A DNA stretch of 64,000 bases from Mycobacterium cookii (GCF_010727945.1 NZ_AP022569.1:5208001-5272000); one strand, 5' to 3'; positions 34,388-46,470 are shown, counted from the stretch's first letter. Notes: generated from the letters alone by a model not told the origin. Made by a program: numbers and translations.

Positions 34388-35340
34388 TGAACAGTCCGGG
34401 GATGCGCGCCCACGCCTGGCTGCCGCGGGCGACCTGCGACGCCCACTGCCTGGATGCCGGTGCATCCGCCACGTCGCAACGGGTGATCGTGGCGCTGCGG
34501 GTGGCGCGCCGTATCGGCCTGCTGCTGCTGTTCGCGCCGGCGCTGCCGCTGCTCGCGGTGGTGCTGCCGGGCTGGTCCAAAGCCAGGCAGCTGTACTGCC
34601 GGCTGTTGCTGTGGTGCCTGGGGGTCCGGATCACGTTGTCCGGCGGTCCGATTCGGAATCTTCCCGGCGTGCTGGTGGTCAGCGATCACATGTCCTGGCT
34701 GGATGTGCTGACGATCGGCGCGACGCTGCCGTCAGCCCGGTGGCGTGCATCGCCGGTGTCGTTCGTCGCCCGCGCCGACGTGGCGGGCAACGTCGCGGTG
34801 CGGATGATGGCGCGCATCGTGCGGGTGATCCCGATCGAGCGGACCAGCCTGCGGCAACTGCCCGAGGTAGTCGCCACCGTCGCCGCCCGCCTGTACGCGG
34901 GTCACACCGTGGTGGCGTTTCCGGAGGGCACCACCTGGTGCGGCCTCCCCGGGCCATCGCATCCGTCCGGCGACGATGCGGGCCGTGCAGCGGCCCGAGG
35001 AGGAGCTGGGCCATCGCATCAGGGCTCCGGGCCGTTCTATCCGGCCATGTTCCAGGCCGCCGTCGACACCGGCCGACCGGTCCAGCCGCTGCGGCTGCGC
35101 TACCACCACCGAGACGGCCGAACGTCGACCGTCCCGGCCTTCATCGGCGACGACACGTTGCTGCGGTCGATCGGCCGGCTGATGGTGGCGCGCCGCACAG
35201 TGGCCCGCATCTACGTCGAATCGCTGCAGCTGCCGGGCGCCGACCGCCGGGAGCTGGCCCGTCGCTGCCAGGCGGCGATCCGCGTCCCCGCGGCGCCGAA
35301 CACCGATCACGGGCAGCGGTCGTCCGTGCTGGCGTCCTGA
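34384..35340 (+). CDS. PlsC-type 1-acyl-glycerol-3-phosphate acyltransferase, with repeat-derived insertion
   Basis: 318 residues, membrane anchored (hydrophobic segment about 43-63). Acyltransferase block I is DHMSWLD (H-x4-D) near residue 102, block III is FPEGTTW near 180-186, and the block IV region is PVQPLRL. Residues about 190-212 come from an in-frame copy of the hairpin repeat (57-bp period), so the protein is about 19 residues longer than expected for the family. Paired with an OlsB-like gene, it may acylate a lyso-ornithine lipid or lysophosphatidate. Confidence 0.85.
   Translation: MMNSPGMRAHAWLPRATCDAHCLDAGASATSQRVIVALRVARRIGLLLLFAPALPLLAVVLPGWSKARQLYCRLLLWCLGVRITLSGGPIRNLPGVLVVSDHMSWLDVLTIGATLPSARWRASPVSFVARADVAGNVAVRMMARIVRVIPIERTSLRQLPEVVATVAARLYAGHTVVAFPEGTTWCGLPGPSHPSGDDAGRAAARGGAGPSHQGSGPFYPAMFQAAVDTGRPVQPLRLRYHHRDGRTSTVPAFIGDDTLLRSIGRLMVARRTVARIYVESLQLPGADRRELARRCQAAIRVPAAPNTDHGQRSSVLAS
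34951..35020 (+). repeat. Hairpin-centred short repeat, copy 2, in frame inside plsC
   Basis: Direct repeats GGGCCATCGCATC at 34951-34963 and 35008-35020 (57-bp period) flank CGGCGACGATGCGG, a perfect CGGGCCG/CGGCCCG stem, and GAGGAGGAGCTG. 57 is a multiple of three and contains no stop in the plsC frame. Confidence 0.75.
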
Positions 35341-35369
35341 CCTTTGTAGGTCGCTATCCTGGGCAGGTC

Positions 35370-36551
35370 ATGGTCTACCTGGATCACGCCGCGACCTCCC
35401 CGATGCACCCCGCTGCCGTCGAGGCGGTGACGGCTGTGCTGAGCACCGTCGGCAACGCCTCGTCGCTGCACACCACCGGTCGCGCCGCCCGGCGCCGCAT
35501 GGAGGAATCCCGCGAGCTGATCGCCGCGAAGCTCGGCGCGCGCCCGTCCGAGGTGATCTTCACCGCCGGCGGCACCGAGAGCGACAACCTCGCCGTCAAG
35601 GGCATCTACTGGGCGCGCCGCGACGCCGAACCACGGCACCGCCGCATCATCACCACCGAGGTGGAACACCACGCTGTGCTCGACGCGGTGACCTGGCTGG
35701 CCGAACACGAGGGCGCCGAGGTGACCTGGTTGCCCACCGCCGCCGACGGTTCGGTCTCCTTGGCCGCGCTGCGCGATGCGTTGCAGCGCTACGACGACGT
35801 CGCACTGGTCTCGGTGATGTGGGCCAACAACGAGGTCGGCACCATCATGCCGATCGACGAACTTGCCGCCGTCGCCGCCGAATTCGAGGTGCCGATGCAC
35901 AGCGATGCCGTGCAGGCAGTGGGGCAGTTGCCGGTCGCTTTCGCTGCCAGCCAGCTGTCCGCGATGAGCGTGGCTGCCCACAAGTTCGGCGGACCTCCCG
36001 GTGCCGGAGCCCTGCTGCTTCGCCGAGACGTCGGGTGCATGCCGTTGTCGCACGGCGGTGGACAGGAGCGTGACATCCGTTCCGGCACACCCGATGTCGC
36101 GGGTGCAGTCGGCATGGCCACCGCAGTGCAGTACGCGGTGGACGGCCTGGAGGCCAACGCCGCGCGGCTGCGCCGGCTGCGCGACCGGCTGATCGACGGC
36201 GTGCTGTCCAGCGTCGAGGACACCTATCTCAACGGCGCTACCGGCGCCCGACGGCTGCCGGGCAACGCACACTTCACCTTCGACGGCTGCGAAGGCGACG
36301 CATTATTGATGTTGTTGGACGCCAACGGAATCGAATGCTCGACGGGATCGGCGTGCACGGCCGGGGTGGCGCAGCCGTCGCATGTGTTGCTCGCCATGGG
36401 CGCCGACGCCGCCAGCGCCCGTGGATCGCTGCGACTGTCATTGGGGCACACCAGTGTCGAAGCGGACGTCGACGCGGCGTTGCAGGTGCTGCCCGGTGCC
36501 GTTGCTCGCGCGCGACAGGCCGCACTCGCCGCCGCCGGGGTGTCCCGATGA
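35370..36551 (+). CDS. iscS: Cysteine desulfurase (Rv3025c orthologue)
   Basis: 393 residues, same as the M. tuberculosis protein. A PLP enzyme that supplies sulfur for Fe-S clusters and tRNA thiolation. The Schiff-base lysine is K205 in AAHKFGGP; the persulfide cysteine is C323 in [17 protein letters not shown] at 35355-35360 may be the -10 element. ATG 35370 is right: an open frame extending upstream through plsC is an artefact. The stop overlaps the mnmA start (ATGA), fitting sulfur delivery to MnmA. Confidence 0.95.
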   Translation: MVYLDHAATSPMHPAAVEAVTAVLSTVGNASSLHTTGRAARRRMEESRELIAAKLGARPSEVIFTAGGTESDNLAVKGIYWARRDAEPRHRRIITTEVEHHAVLDAVTWLAEHEGAEVTWLPTAADGSVSLAALRDALQRYDDVALVSVMWANNEVGTIMPIDELAAVAAEFEVPMHSDAVQAVGQLPVAFAASQLSAMSVAAHKFGGPPGAGALLLRRDVGCMPLSHGGGQERDIRSGTPDVAGAVGMATAVQYAVDGLEANAARLRRLRDRLIDGVLSSVEDTYLNGATGARRLPGNAHFTFDGCEGDALLMLLDANGIECSTGSACTAGVAQPSHVLLAMGADAASARGSLRLSLGHTSVEADVDAALQVLPGAVARARQAALAAAGVSR

Positions 36552-37621
36552 AGGTTCTCGCCGCGATGAGCGGTGGTGTCGACTCGTCGGTCGCCGCCGC
36601 CCGGATGGTCGATGCCGGCCACGATGTGGTCGGCGTGCACCTGGCGCTGTCGCAGACTCCCGGCACGCTGCGCACCGGCTCGCGAGGGTGCTGCTCCAAA
36701 GAAGATGCCGGCGACGCTCGCCGTGTCGCTGACGTGCTCAGAATCCCGTTCTACGTCTGGGATTTCGCGGACAAGTTCAACGAAGACGTGATCGACGATT
36801 TCGTGTCGTCCTACGCTCGCGGCGAAACCCCGAACCCGTGTGTGCGGTGCAACGAGCGGATCAAGTTCTCCGCGCTGGCGGCACGCGCTCTGGCGCTGGG
36901 CTTCGACGCGGTCGTCACCGGCCACTACGCCCGGCTGTCCGACGGACGGCTGCGTCGCGCCGTCGACAAGGACAAGGACCAGTCCTACGTGCTGGCCGTG
37001 CTGACTGCCGGCCAACTGCGCCACGCCGCGTTTCCGATCGGCGACACCCCGAAGTCGCAGATCCGCGCCGAGGCCGCACGGCGCGGGCTGGCGGTCGCGG
37101 ACAAGCCGGACAGCCACGACATCTGCTTCATCCCGTCCGGCGACACCCGGGCCTTTCTGGGCGCTCGCATCGGCGTGCGCCGCGGCTCGGTCGTCGACCA
37201 GGGCGGCGCCGTGCTGGCCAGCCACGACGGCGTGCACGGATTCACCATCGGCCAGCGCAAGGGACTGGGCATCGCCGGTCCGGGCCCCGACGGCCAGCCG
37301 CGCTACGTCACCGCGATCGACGCCGCGAGCGGCACCGTCCAGGTCGGCTCGGCCGCTGACCTGGAGGTCTGGCGGCTAACCGGCCACCAACCGGTGTTCA
37401 CCGCCGGCGTCGCACCCACCGGGCCCGTCGAATGCGCGGTCCAGGTGCGGGCGCACGGCGAGGTCGTCGACGCGGTCGCGGAGTTGACGGGCGACGAGCT
37501 TGCGGTGCGGCTGCGCACGCCGCTGCGGGGCGTGGCGCCGGGGCAGACGCTGGTGCTGTACCGGCCGGACCCGGCCGGCGACGAGGTGCTGGGCAGCGCG
37601 ACCATCGCCTCGGCGGCCTGA
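36548..37621 (+). CDS. mnmA: tRNA-specific 2-thiouridylase
   Basis: 357 residues. It thiolates U34 of Lys, Glu and Gln tRNAs using ATP and sulfur from the desulfurase encoded just upstream. PP-loop [12 protein letters not shown] at residues 6-17; catalytic pair NPCVRCN and [13 protein letters not shown] in the C-terminal part. Start overlaps the desulfurase stop. A short repeat follows the stop directly. Confidence 0.95.
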   Translation: MKVLAAMSGGVDSSVAAARMVDAGHDVVGVHLALSQTPGTLRTGSRGCCSKEDAGDARRVADVLRIPFYVWDFADKFNEDVIDDFVSSYARGETPNPCVRCNERIKFSALAARALALGFDAVVTGHYARLSDGRLRRAVDKDKDQSYVLAVLTAGQLRHAAFPIGDTPKSQIRAEAARRGLAVADKPDSHDICFIPSGDTRAFLGARIGVRRGSVVDQGGAVLASHDGVHGFTIGQRKGLGIAGPGPDGQPRYVTAIDAASGTVQVGSAADLEVWRLTGHQPVFTAGVAPTGPVECAVQVRAHGEVVDAVAELTGDELAVRLRTPLRGVAPGQTLVLYRPDPAGDEVLGSATIASAA

Positions 37622-37691
37622 CAGGCTCAGCCCGGCGACGATGCGGACCGGCGGGTCCGCTGAGGAGCTGGGCAATCAGGCTCAGCCCGGC
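37622..37691 (+). repeat. Hairpin-centred short repeat, copy 3 (mnmA/lipoprotein junction)
   Basis: Direct repeats CAGGCTCAGCCCGGC at 37622-37636 and 37677-37691 (55-bp period) flank CGACGATGC, the stem GCGGACC/GGTCCGC and GAGGAGCTGGG. It lies between convergent genes; the second direct repeat contains the stop of the lipoprotein gene. The stem could also act as a terminator. Confidence 0.75.
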
Positions 37692-38308
37692 ACGTTGGCA
37701 GCGATGTTGGTGATCACCATCGCGGGCACCGACTCCGGGAAGCCGCAGAACGTCACCTCCACCAGCACCACGGCCTTGAGCAGGTAATTGCGCCCGCAGT
37801 CGCCGGGCCGGGTCTCCAGCGAGCGCTCGTCGGCGTTCCAGGAGCCGACGTATCCCGGTCCGGCGGAGCTGTCCGCGCAGCGGCGGACGGTGGCCACCAG
37901 CGCGTCGAACGCGTGATGCGCGGTGCCGATATCCCGGTATGCGGCGGCGCCCTCCGAGATCAGCCCGCCGCGGGGCGGGTACTGGAACGTCGTCTTGTGA
38001 AACGTCTCGATGTCGGGACCGAAGGTCGCGGTGTCGGCGTAGACGAACCGGCATTCCGGGGGTGCGACCTTGGCGAGCGTGTCGATATCGACCGGCGCCG
38101 AGCCATCCATCGACGGGATGATCGTGAGATGCTCGTCGGCGCCCGCGATCGCCTGCATCCGGGATTGATCCAGCAGCACCCGATCGACGCTGACACCGGA
38201 CGTGTTCGGGCCGCCGCCCGACGCCGGCAGCGCGGTGCCGTCAACCGTGCGGGAGCACGCTGCAGCCAGCAGCGCCGCAGCACACAACATCACTCGACGG
38301 GCAATCAT
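37682..38308 (-). CDS. lpqA: Lipoprotein with PknH-like sensor domain (LpqA-like)
   Basis: 208 residues. Signal peptide with lipobox LAAAC at Cys18. The mature domain resembles the extracellular PknH_C/sensor family (VLLDQSRMQAIAGADE, ...ADSSAGPGYVGSW..., paired cysteines in CGRNYL and VTFCGFPES). It is probably anchored outside the plasma membrane; the ligand is unknown. Position between mnmA and a MetE-like gene fits M. tuberculosis Rv3016. ATG 38308 is chosen for the signal peptide; a longer frame lies antisense to the next gene. Confidence 0.75.
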   Translation of the reverse strand: MIARRVMLCAAALLAAACSRTVDGTALPASGGGPNTSGVSVDRVLLDQSRMQAIAGADEHLTIIPSMDGSAPVDIDTLAKVAPPECRFVYADTATFGPDIETFHKTTFQYPPRGGLISEGAAAYRDIGTAHHAFDALVATVRRCADSSAGPGYVGSWNADERSLETRPGDCGRNYLLKAVVLVEVTFCGFPESVPAMVITNIAANVPG

Positions 38309-38369
38309 CCTGATCAGAGCGTAATCGCGCTGACCTGCCCTGGCAGGGCTCATGCGAACCGCGATCGAA

Positions 38370-38375
38370 TACGGT
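38370..38375 (+). promoter_or_regulatory. -10 element for a leaderless MetE-like transcript
   Basis: TACGGT ends 6 bp before GTG 38382, which places the predicted transcription start at that codon and supports it over the ATG at 38352. Confidence 0.45.
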
Positions 38376-38381
38376 TGGCCG

Positions 38382-39395
38382 GTGAGTGTTTTCGCAACCG
38401 CGAGCGGCACCGGGTCGTGGCCGGGCAGCGCGGCCCGAGAAGCGGCCGAAGTCGTCGTCGGCGAGCTCGGCGCCGCGCTGGCGCACCTGGTCGAGCTACC
38501 GGCCAGGGGAGTGGGCGCCGACATCGTCGGCCGTGCCGGTGCGCTGCTGATCGACGTGGCCATCGACACGGTGCCGCGTGGATACCGGGTGGCCTCGCGG
38601 CCCGGTGCGGTGATGCGGCGGGCGGTCAGCCTGCTCGACGAGGACGTCGATGCGCTCGAAGAGGCTTGGGAGATTGCGGGTTTGCGGGGCAGCGGGCGAC
38701 CGGTCAAGGTCCAGGCGCCGGGGCCGATCACGTTGGCCGCGGAGTTGGAGCTGTCCAACGGGCACCGGGCGATCACCGATTCGGGTGCATTCAAAGACAT
38801 CACCGCCTCGTTGGCCGAAGGAGTCGCCGCGCACCGGGCTTCGGTGTCACGTCGACTCGCCACACCGGTGGTGGTGCAGTTCGACGAACCGCTGCTGCCC
38901 GCAGCGGTGGCCGGCCATCTGGCCGGGGTGACCACGCTGAGCCCGGTGGCCGCCATCGAAGAGACGGTGGCCACATCGATGCTCGACATCTGCGCGGCGG
39001 TGGCGGGTGCGGAGGTGTCGGTGCATTGCTGCGGTACAGCGTTGCCGTGGAAAGTGTTGCAGCAGAGCAATATCGACGCTGTTTCAGTGGACGCCGGGAC
39101 ACTTCAGGCCGCCGATTTGGAGGCCCTCGCGGAATTCGTCGACTCTGGCCGGACGGTCGTGCTCGGTGTCGTCTCGTCGAGCACGCCGACGCGGCGGCCT
39201 GCGGTCGAAGAGATCGCCGGCGCGGTCGTGGCAGTCACCGATCGGCTCGGCTTCGTGCGCTCGGCGCTGCGGGATCGCATCGGTGTCACGCCGGCCTGCG
39301 GGTTGGCCGCTGCGACCCCGCAGTGGGCGCGTACCGCCATCGAACTGGCCAGGAAAGCGGCCGAGGTGTTCGGCGAGGACCCTGACGCCATCTGA
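38382..39395 (+). CDS. MetE C-terminal-like (cobalamin-independent methionine synthase family) protein, Rv3015c orthologue
   Basis: 337 residues, a single barrel similar to the catalytic half of MetE. GTGSWPG at the N-terminus, GPITLAAELE, QFDEPLLP, and VHCCGT, which contains the zinc-binding His-x-Cys. It lacks the N-terminal barrel of MetE and so may catalyse a different methyl transfer. The reaction is not known. Confidence 0.8.
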   Translation: MSVFATASGTGSWPGSAAREAAEVVVGELGAALAHLVELPARGVGADIVGRAGALLIDVAIDTVPRGYRVASRPGAVMRRAVSLLDEDVDALEEAWEIAGLRGSGRPVKVQAPGPITLAAELELSNGHRAITDSGAFKDITASLAEGVAAHRASVSRRLATPVVVQFDEPLLPAAVAGHLAGVTTLSPVAAIEETVATSMLDICAAVAGAEVSVHCCGTALPWKVLQQSNIDAVSVDAGTLQAADLEALAEFVDSGRTVVLGVVSSSTPTRRPAVEEIAGAVVAVTDRLGFVRSALRDRIGVTPACGLAAATPQWARTAIELARKAAEVFGEDPDAI

Positions 39396-39473
39396 GCGGC
39401 AACGTGTTTGAGCGCAGAACTGCGTCCCGCCGTGTTCCCGTACGCTGGGCGATGACCGAAAGTGGGGGTTCAG

Positions 39474-40178
39474 ATGAGCGCAGCGACGAATCGCCGGCGG
39501 GCAATCCTGGCGGCCGGGCTGACAAGTTTGGCACTGGCCGCAACGGTGTTCCTCGTGCGATCGCCGGTGATGCCGTCCGCGAGCGGCACGATGGCCAGCG
39601 CCATTCCGGCGCCGACCCTCGACGAACCGACAGCGGGGCGCCCGAAGACCGAGACCGCAGTGCTGGCCGGTGGCTGCTTCTGGGGTGTGCAGGGCGTCTA
39701 CCAGCACGTCAAAGGCGTGCAATCCGCTCAATCGGGATACGCCGGCGGCGACGCCGCGACGGCTAACTACGACGCGGTCACCACCGAAACCACTGGCCAT
39801 GCCGAGTCGGTACGCATCACCTACGACCCGACTCAGGTGACCTACGGCCAGCTGTTGCAGGTCTTTTTCGCCGTCGTGCAAGATCCGACCGAACTCAACC
39901 GCCAGGGACCCGACGTGGGCCCTTCGTACCGTTCGGTGATCTTCACTCAGAACGACACCCAGCAGAAGATTGCGAACGCCTATATCGCGCAATTGAACGC
40001 GGCCGGCGCGTTCCCCGCGCCGATCGTCACCACGGTGTCGACTGGCGAGTTCTTCCCGGCGGAGGCCTACCACCAGGACTTCCTGAGCTTGCACCCGAAC
40101 AACCCGTACATCGTCGAGAACGACCTGCCGAAGCTGAACGCCCTCAGGTCCACGTTTCCGGAGCTCTACCGCGATTAA
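39474..40178 (+). CDS. msrA: Peptide methionine sulfoxide reductase MsrA with N-terminal membrane/secretion segment
   Basis: 234 residues. The catalytic GGCFWG has Cys68; GYAGGDAATANY, GHAESVRITYDP and YHQDFL are family motifs. Residues about 10-32 are hydrophobic after NRRR, so the enzyme is probably exported or membrane-anchored, unlike the cytosolic MsrA of M. tuberculosis. It reduces methionine-S-sulfoxide in oxidised proteins. ATG 39474 is preferred over GTG 39462. Confidence 0.85.
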   Translation: MSAATNRRRAILAAGLTSLALAATVFLVRSPVMPSASGTMASAIPAPTLDEPTAGRPKTETAVLAGGCFWGVQGVYQHVKGVQSAQSGYAGGDAATANYDAVTTETTGHAESVRITYDPTQVTYGQLLQVFFAVVQDPTELNRQGPDVGPSYRSVIFTQNDTQQKIANAYIAQLNAAGAFPAPIVTTVSTGEFFPAEAYHQDFLSLHPNNPYIVENDLPKLNALRSTFPELYRD

Positions 40179-40203
40179 AGAAGCTGTCGGCGCCCTCCGA
40201 TAG

Positions 40204-42297
<2,094 letters not shown>

Positions 42298-42357
42298 CGT
42301 CCTGAGGGGTACTTCCGTGGGCAACAGATCCGGGCGACTTTAGACGGGAAAGTGCGG

Positions 42358-43281
42358 ATGACTGATCTCGAGGTCCACCACGATGGGTATCCGACCTATC
42401 GCCGTAAAACTCGCTTCGACTGGTCGAAGACCCCCTTGCACTGGGTGCCCGACGACCCGTTCTCCACCCACACGATGAACGTGCTCCATCTGGTGCTGCC
42501 GGCCGGTGAGCGGTGGTTCATCCAGGTCGTCACCGAGGCGGAACCGCTCGTCGACGACCCGGAGCTGAAAGCCGCCATCAAGCCGTTCATCCAGCAGGAG
42601 GCCTGGCACGCTTGGGCGCACCAGATGGTGCTTCAGCACCTGGCGGAGCAGCGCCTCGATACCAAGCCCTACACCGACAGCCTGCAAAACTGGCTGTCGA
42701 AGATCGGCGCCGCACGTCCCGAATGGGTACCTTTCCTGCGGCGGTGGTGGCTGTACGGGCGCCTCGCAGTTGCCGCGGCGCTGGAACCGTTCAACGCTGT
42801 GCTGGGTCAATGGGTGATCGAGAACCGCGGTCTCGAGAGCGCCGGGGCCGACGAGACCATGCTCGACCTGCTGCGCTGGCACGGCGCCGAGGAGATCGAG
42901 CACCGGTCCCTGGTGTTCGACATCTATCAGCACGTGTGCGGCAACTACATCCTGAGGGCGTTGGTCATGCTGATGACTGCACCGGTTTTCTCGCTGTGGT
43001 TGATCAGGGGAGTGCGATTCTTGATGGCGCAAGATGCCACCGTCAGCGCGAAGCCGCGCTGGCGCGACTGGTTACGGGCATCACGGCAAAACCGGGTGCC
43101 GGGCCCACGGCTGGTCTTGGTGTCGGTGGCCAGCCGCTTCGTCCGGCCCAGCTATCACCCCAGCACAGACTGCTCGACGCAGCTGGCGATGGACTATCTG
43201 GAAAAGTCGCCCGCAGCCCGCGCCGCCCGCGAACGGGCCGAAGCCCTCATGGCTCAAACCAAGGAACCGCCCGCTCTTTAA
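42358..43281 (+). CDS. PF10118 family putative metal-dependent hydrolase
   Basis: 307 residues. The family pattern is metal-ligand clusters in IQQEAWHAWAHQM and RWHGAEEIEHRSLVFD, a diiron-like helical fold, with a hydrophobic segment near 200-225. Reaction unknown. ATG 42358 is preceded by GGGAAAG; GTG 42352 is the longer option. Convergent with the membrane-protein gene. Confidence 0.75.
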   Translation: MTDLEVHHDGYPTYRRKTRFDWSKTPLHWVPDDPFSTHTMNVLHLVLPAGERWFIQVVTEAEPLVDDPELKAAIKPFIQQEAWHAWAHQMVLQHLAEQRLDTKPYTDSLQNWLSKIGAARPEWVPFLRRWWLYGRLAVAAALEPFNAVLGQWVIENRGLESAGADETMLDLLRWHGAEEIEHRSLVFDIYQHVCGNYILRALVMLMTAPVFSLWLIRGVRFLMAQDATVSAKPRWRDWLRASRQNRVPGPRLVLVSVASRFVRPSYHPSTDCSTQLAMDYLEKSPAARAARERAEALMAQTKEPPAL

Positions 43282-43309
43282 GGACGCGCGCTCAAAGCCG
43301 GTCCCGCAT

Positions 43310-43852
43310 TCACGGCAGCAGCGGCAACCGCCACAGCGGCGTCTTCGGCTCGAGCAGCCACATCCGCACCACGGTGAACCGGATCAGTCGCAGCGCGCCG
43401 GTGATGAGGATGGCGGCCAGCGGAAGATCGCCCAGCGCGGCGGTCAGGATCGCGATCCGAAAGTCGTTGGCGCCGGCCGTCATCAGGTCGAACCACGCAT
43501 CGCAGATCAACAGCACGCCGGTCGCGAACGCGGTCAGCAGCATCACCTGCCGGCGCAGCATGCCGAACACGACGGTCGCCGCCATCAGGCCGAGCAGCAG
43601 CAGGTCGAAACCGACCCAGGTCGCCGTCCAGTCGTGAACCAGGTAGTCATCGGGCAAGGCGAACGCGAGGTAGACGATCCAGGGGATCAGCACCAGCGTT
43701 CCGCCGGTCATGATTCCGAGCCAGCTCCAGCGGATCCGGTGAACCTGGTCGAGCGGAACGAGTTCGGACAGTGGCCGCTCCAGGCGTTTGATGAGTTGAC
43801 GCCGCTCGGCGGCTGACAAGGCGGCGATCTGGGCGTCGGTGAGCACGTTCAC
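43310..43852 (-). CDS. Small multi-pass membrane protein, function unknown
   Basis: 180 residues. A soluble N-terminal helix (ALSAAERRQLIKRLE) is followed by about four transmembrane segments near 45-66, 78-96, 100-118 and 136-158. No enzymatic motif is visible. GTG 43852 start. It lies between the PF10118 gene (convergent) and the ACT-domain gene (same strand, 27 bp upstream). Confidence 0.65.
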   Translation of the reverse strand: MNVLTDAQIAALSAAERRQLIKRLERPLSELVPLDQVHRIRWSWLGIMTGGTLVLIPWIVYLAFALPDDYLVHDWTATWVGFDLLLLGLMAATVVFGMLRRQVMLLTAFATGVLLICDAWFDLMTAGANDFRIAILTAALGDLPLAAILITGALRLIRFTVVRMWLLEPKTPLWRLPLLP

Positions 43853-43879
43853 CCCTGATGAATACCCCGTTTGCCGCGC

Positions 43880-44539
43880 TCAGTGCAGCAGGGTCGCAAC
43901 GATGCCGGACAGGTAGCCCAGCCGGGCCACCTCCGAGGGCCGGAACGCGGGACCACCCGGCCTGCCGAGCATGATCGCGGTGTCCGAGCCGCCGAGCGGG
44001 GCCGCCACCAGTGTCGTGTCGAGGTCGCGCCACACCTGCGGCACCCACTCGCCCGCAGCATCCAGCGCGGTCGCATGCCCGATCGGCATCCAAGGCACGT
44101 CGCTCAGGATGGTTTCCGGCGCGCCGGGACTGCCTGCGACGGGCTGGATCCCGTCACCGGAATTGCGTAACACCAGGCACCAGCTCACCCGCAGCACCTG
44201 CGGTGCCTCGTCGACCAGGACCTTCAGCTTGGCTGCGACGTCGCCCGCCGCTGCGACGTGGTCGATCAGCGCCAACTCCCGGTGGGTGTCCAGCAACCCG
44301 GTGTGCGGCCGCAAGCTGTCGACCCGCACCCCGTTGAGTGCTTCGGCCGCCGTGATCAGCGTGTCCGGCATCGCCCGCGGCGGCAACTCGACGACCAGGT
44401 CGTCGATCGCGTAGTCGGGCCCGCGCTCCACGACGTCCAGCGACAAGATGTCGGCCCCCACTGAGCCGAGGGCAACGGCCAGCGAGCCGAGGCTGCCCGG
44501 TCGGTCAGCCAGCTGAACTCGCAGCAGATAGGAGGACAC
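43880..44539 (-). CDS. ACT-domain protein (Rv3013 orthologue)
   Basis: 219 residues. The N-terminal ACT domain, [36 protein letters not shown], is typical of amino-acid sensing modules. The rest has no clear catalytic motif. Position next to gatC, on the opposite strand, is the same as in M. tuberculosis. Ligand unknown. Confidence 0.8.
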   Translation of the reverse strand: MSSYLLRVQLADRPGSLGSLAVALGSVGADILSLDVVERGPDYAIDDLVVELPPRAMPDTLITAAEALNGVRVDSLRPHTGLLDTHRELALIDHVAAAGDVAAKLKVLVDEAPQVLRVSWCLVLRNSGDGIQPVAGSPGAPETILSDVPWMPIGHATALDAAGEWVPQVWRDLDTTLVAAPLGGSDTAIMLGRPGGPAFRPSEVARLGYLSGIVATLLH

Positions 44540-44633
44540 GCGGACACTGTTTCACAGCAGCGCGCCCTCGGCATGTCGGCGGTTCAGCCGAGTGTGCACC
44601 CAGTCGCACACTCGCGACAGACCATTCTGACGC

Positions 44634-44690
44634 CCGGTTCCTCCTCCCGCCGCTCCGCGGCGCGCATCGTCACCCGGCTAGGCTTTTCGG
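44634..44690 (-). repeat. Hairpin-centred short repeat, copy 4, inverted, upstream of gatC
   Basis: On the minus strand: GTGACGATGCG, the stem CGCCGC-GGA-GCGGCG, then GGAGGAGGAACCGGGC. Degenerate flanking direct repeats (CCCGGTT/CCCGGCT). It lies just upstream of the likely gatC -10 (TAGGCT at 44679-44684). Confidence 0.55.
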
Positions 44691-44692
44691 TC

Positions 44693-44992
44693 GTGCCCCA
44701 GATCTCCCGCGACGAGGTAGCCCATCTGGCCAAGCTGGCCCGGCTGGCGTTGACCGACGACGAGCTGAACAGCTACGCCGGTCAACTCGACGCCATCCTC
44801 ACCCACGTCAGCCAGATCCAGGCGGTCGACGTCACCGGCGTCGAGGCGACCGACAACCCGCTCAAGGACGTCAACGTCACCCGCCCGGACCAGATCGCAC
44901 CGTGCCTCACCCAGCAGGAAGCACTCGCCGAGGCGCCCGAAGCGGTCGACGGCCGCTTCGCGGTCCCGCAGATCCTCGGGGAACCGGAATGA
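44693..44992 (+). CDS. gatC: Aspartyl/glutamyl-tRNA amidotransferase subunit C
   Basis: 99 residues. [22 protein letters not shown] at the N-terminus and FAVPQIL at the C-terminus are conserved. It stabilises the GatCAB complex that makes Gln-tRNA and Asn-tRNA from misacylated precursors. GTG 44693 matches the start of the family; an open frame to 44573 is an artefact. Stop overlaps gatA (ATGA). Confidence 0.95.
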   Translation: MPQISRDEVAHLAKLARLALTDDELNSYAGQLDAILTHVSQIQAVDVTGVEATDNPLKDVNVTRPDQIAPCLTQQEALAEAPEAVDGRFAVPQILGEPE

Positions 44993-46470
44993 CCGACATC
45001 ATCCGGTTGGACGCCGCAACACTGGCGGCAAAGATCGCCGCCAAGGAACTGTCGTCGACCGAGGTCACCCGGGCCTACCTGGACCAGATCGCAGCGACCG
45101 ATCAGCAATACGGTGCGTTCCTGCACGTCGCCGCCGATGCGGCCCTGGCTGCCGCGAGCGCCGTCGATGAGTCGCTGGCCGCCGGCGAGCAGCCGTCGTC
45201 GCCGCTGGCCGGAGTGCCGCTCGCCCTCAAGGATGTCTTCACCAGCGTCGACATGCCCACGACGTGCGGCTCGAAGATCCTGGAGGGCTGGCGTTCCCCG
45301 TACGACGCCACGGTGACCGCGCGACTGCGCGCGGCCGGGATCCCGATCCTCGGCAAAACCAACATGGACGAGTTCGCGATGGGCTCGTCGACGGAGAACT
45401 CCGCCTACGGCCCGACCCGCAACCCGTGGAACACCGACCGGGTGCCGGGCGGCTCCGGCGGCGGCAGCGCCGCCGCGCTGGCGGCGTTCCAGGCGCCGCT
45501 GGCCATCGGCACCGACACGGGTGGCTCGATCCGCCAGCCCGCCGCGCTGACCGCGACCGTCGGAGTCAAACCCACTTACGGCACGGTGTCCCGCTATGGC
45601 CTGGTCGCCTGCGCGTCGTCGCTGGACCAGGGCGGACCGTGTGCCCGCACTGTCGTCGACACCGCGCTGCTGCATCAGGTGATCGCCGGACACGATCCAC
45701 GCGACTCCACGTCCGTCGACGCCGAGGTGCCCGACGTCGTCGGCGCCGCAAAGGCCGGAGCCGCAGGCGATCTCAAAGGCGTGCGCGTCGGCGTGGTCAA
45801 GCAGCTGCGCGGCGAAGGCTATCAACCCGGGGTGCTGGCGTCGTTCAACAACGCTGTCGAGCAGTTGACTGCGATCGGTGCCGAAGTCTCCGAAGTCGAC
45901 TGTCCCCATTTCGATCACGCGCTGCCCGCCTACTACCTGATTCTGCCGTCGGAGGTGTCCAGCAACCTCGCGCGCTTCGATGCGATGCGCTACGGGTTGC
46001 GCGTCGGCGATGACGGCACGCACAGCGCCGAAGAAGTGATGGCGCTGACCCGCGCCGCGGGTTTCGGTCCGGAAGTCAAGCGGCGCATCATGATTGGCAC
46101 CTATGCGCTGTCGGCCGGATACTACGACGCCTACTACAACCAGGCGCAGAAGGTGCGCACCTTGATCGCGCGCGACCTGGATGCGGCGTATCAATCCGTG
46201 GACGTGCTGATCTCGCCGACGACGCCGACGACGGCATTTCGGTTGGGGGAGAAGGTCGACGACCCGCTGGCGATGTATCTGTTCGACCTGTGCACGCTGC
46301 CGCTGAACCTGGCCGGGCACTGCGGGATGTCGGTCCCGTCCGGGCTGTCCGACGACGACAACCTGCCGGTCGGGCTGCAGATCATGGCGCCCGCGCTCGC
46401 CGACGACCGGATCTACCGGGTGGGCGCCGCCTACGAGGCCGCCCGCGGGCCGCTGCCCTCGGCCATCTGA
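44989..46470 (+). CDS. gatA: Aspartyl/glutamyl-tRNA amidotransferase subunit A
   Basis: 493 residues, amidase signature enzyme that releases ammonia from glutamine. The Ser-cisSer-Lys triad is visible as K81 (ALKDVF), [14 protein letters not shown] and [13 protein letters not shown] 44989 is coupled to gatC. Confidence 0.96.
   Translation: MTDIIRLDAATLAAKIAAKELSSTEVTRAYLDQIAATDQQYGAFLHVAADAALAAASAVDESLAAGEQPSSPLAGVPLALKDVFTSVDMPTTCGSKILEGWRSPYDATVTARLRAAGIPILGKTNMDEFAMGSSTENSAYGPTRNPWNTDRVPGGSGGGSAAALAAFQAPLAIGTDTGGSIRQPAALTATVGVKPTYGTVSRYGLVACASSLDQGGPCARTVVDTALLHQVIAGHDPRDSTSVDAEVPDVVGAAKAGAAGDLKGVRVGVVKQLRGEGYQPGVLASFNNAVEQLTAIGAEVSEVDCPHFDHALPAYYLILPSEVSSNLARFDAMRYGLRVGDDGTHSAEEVMALTRAAGFGPEVKRRIMIGTYALSAGYYDAYYNQAQKVRTLIARDLDAAYQSVDVLISPTTPTTAFRLGEKVDDPLAMYLFDLCTLPLNLAGHCGMSVPSGLSDDDNLPVGLQIMAPALADDRIYRVGAAYEAARGPLPSAI

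Noticed and set aside
34266..35369. N-terminal extension of the cysteine desulfurase (761-aa frame)
   Set aside because: The extension runs through plsC in another frame; desulfurase homology starts exactly at ATG 35370.
38309..39070. N-terminal extension of the LpqA-like lipoprotein (462-aa frame)
   Set aside because: Antisense to the MetE-like gene; the signal peptide and lipobox define the start at 38308.
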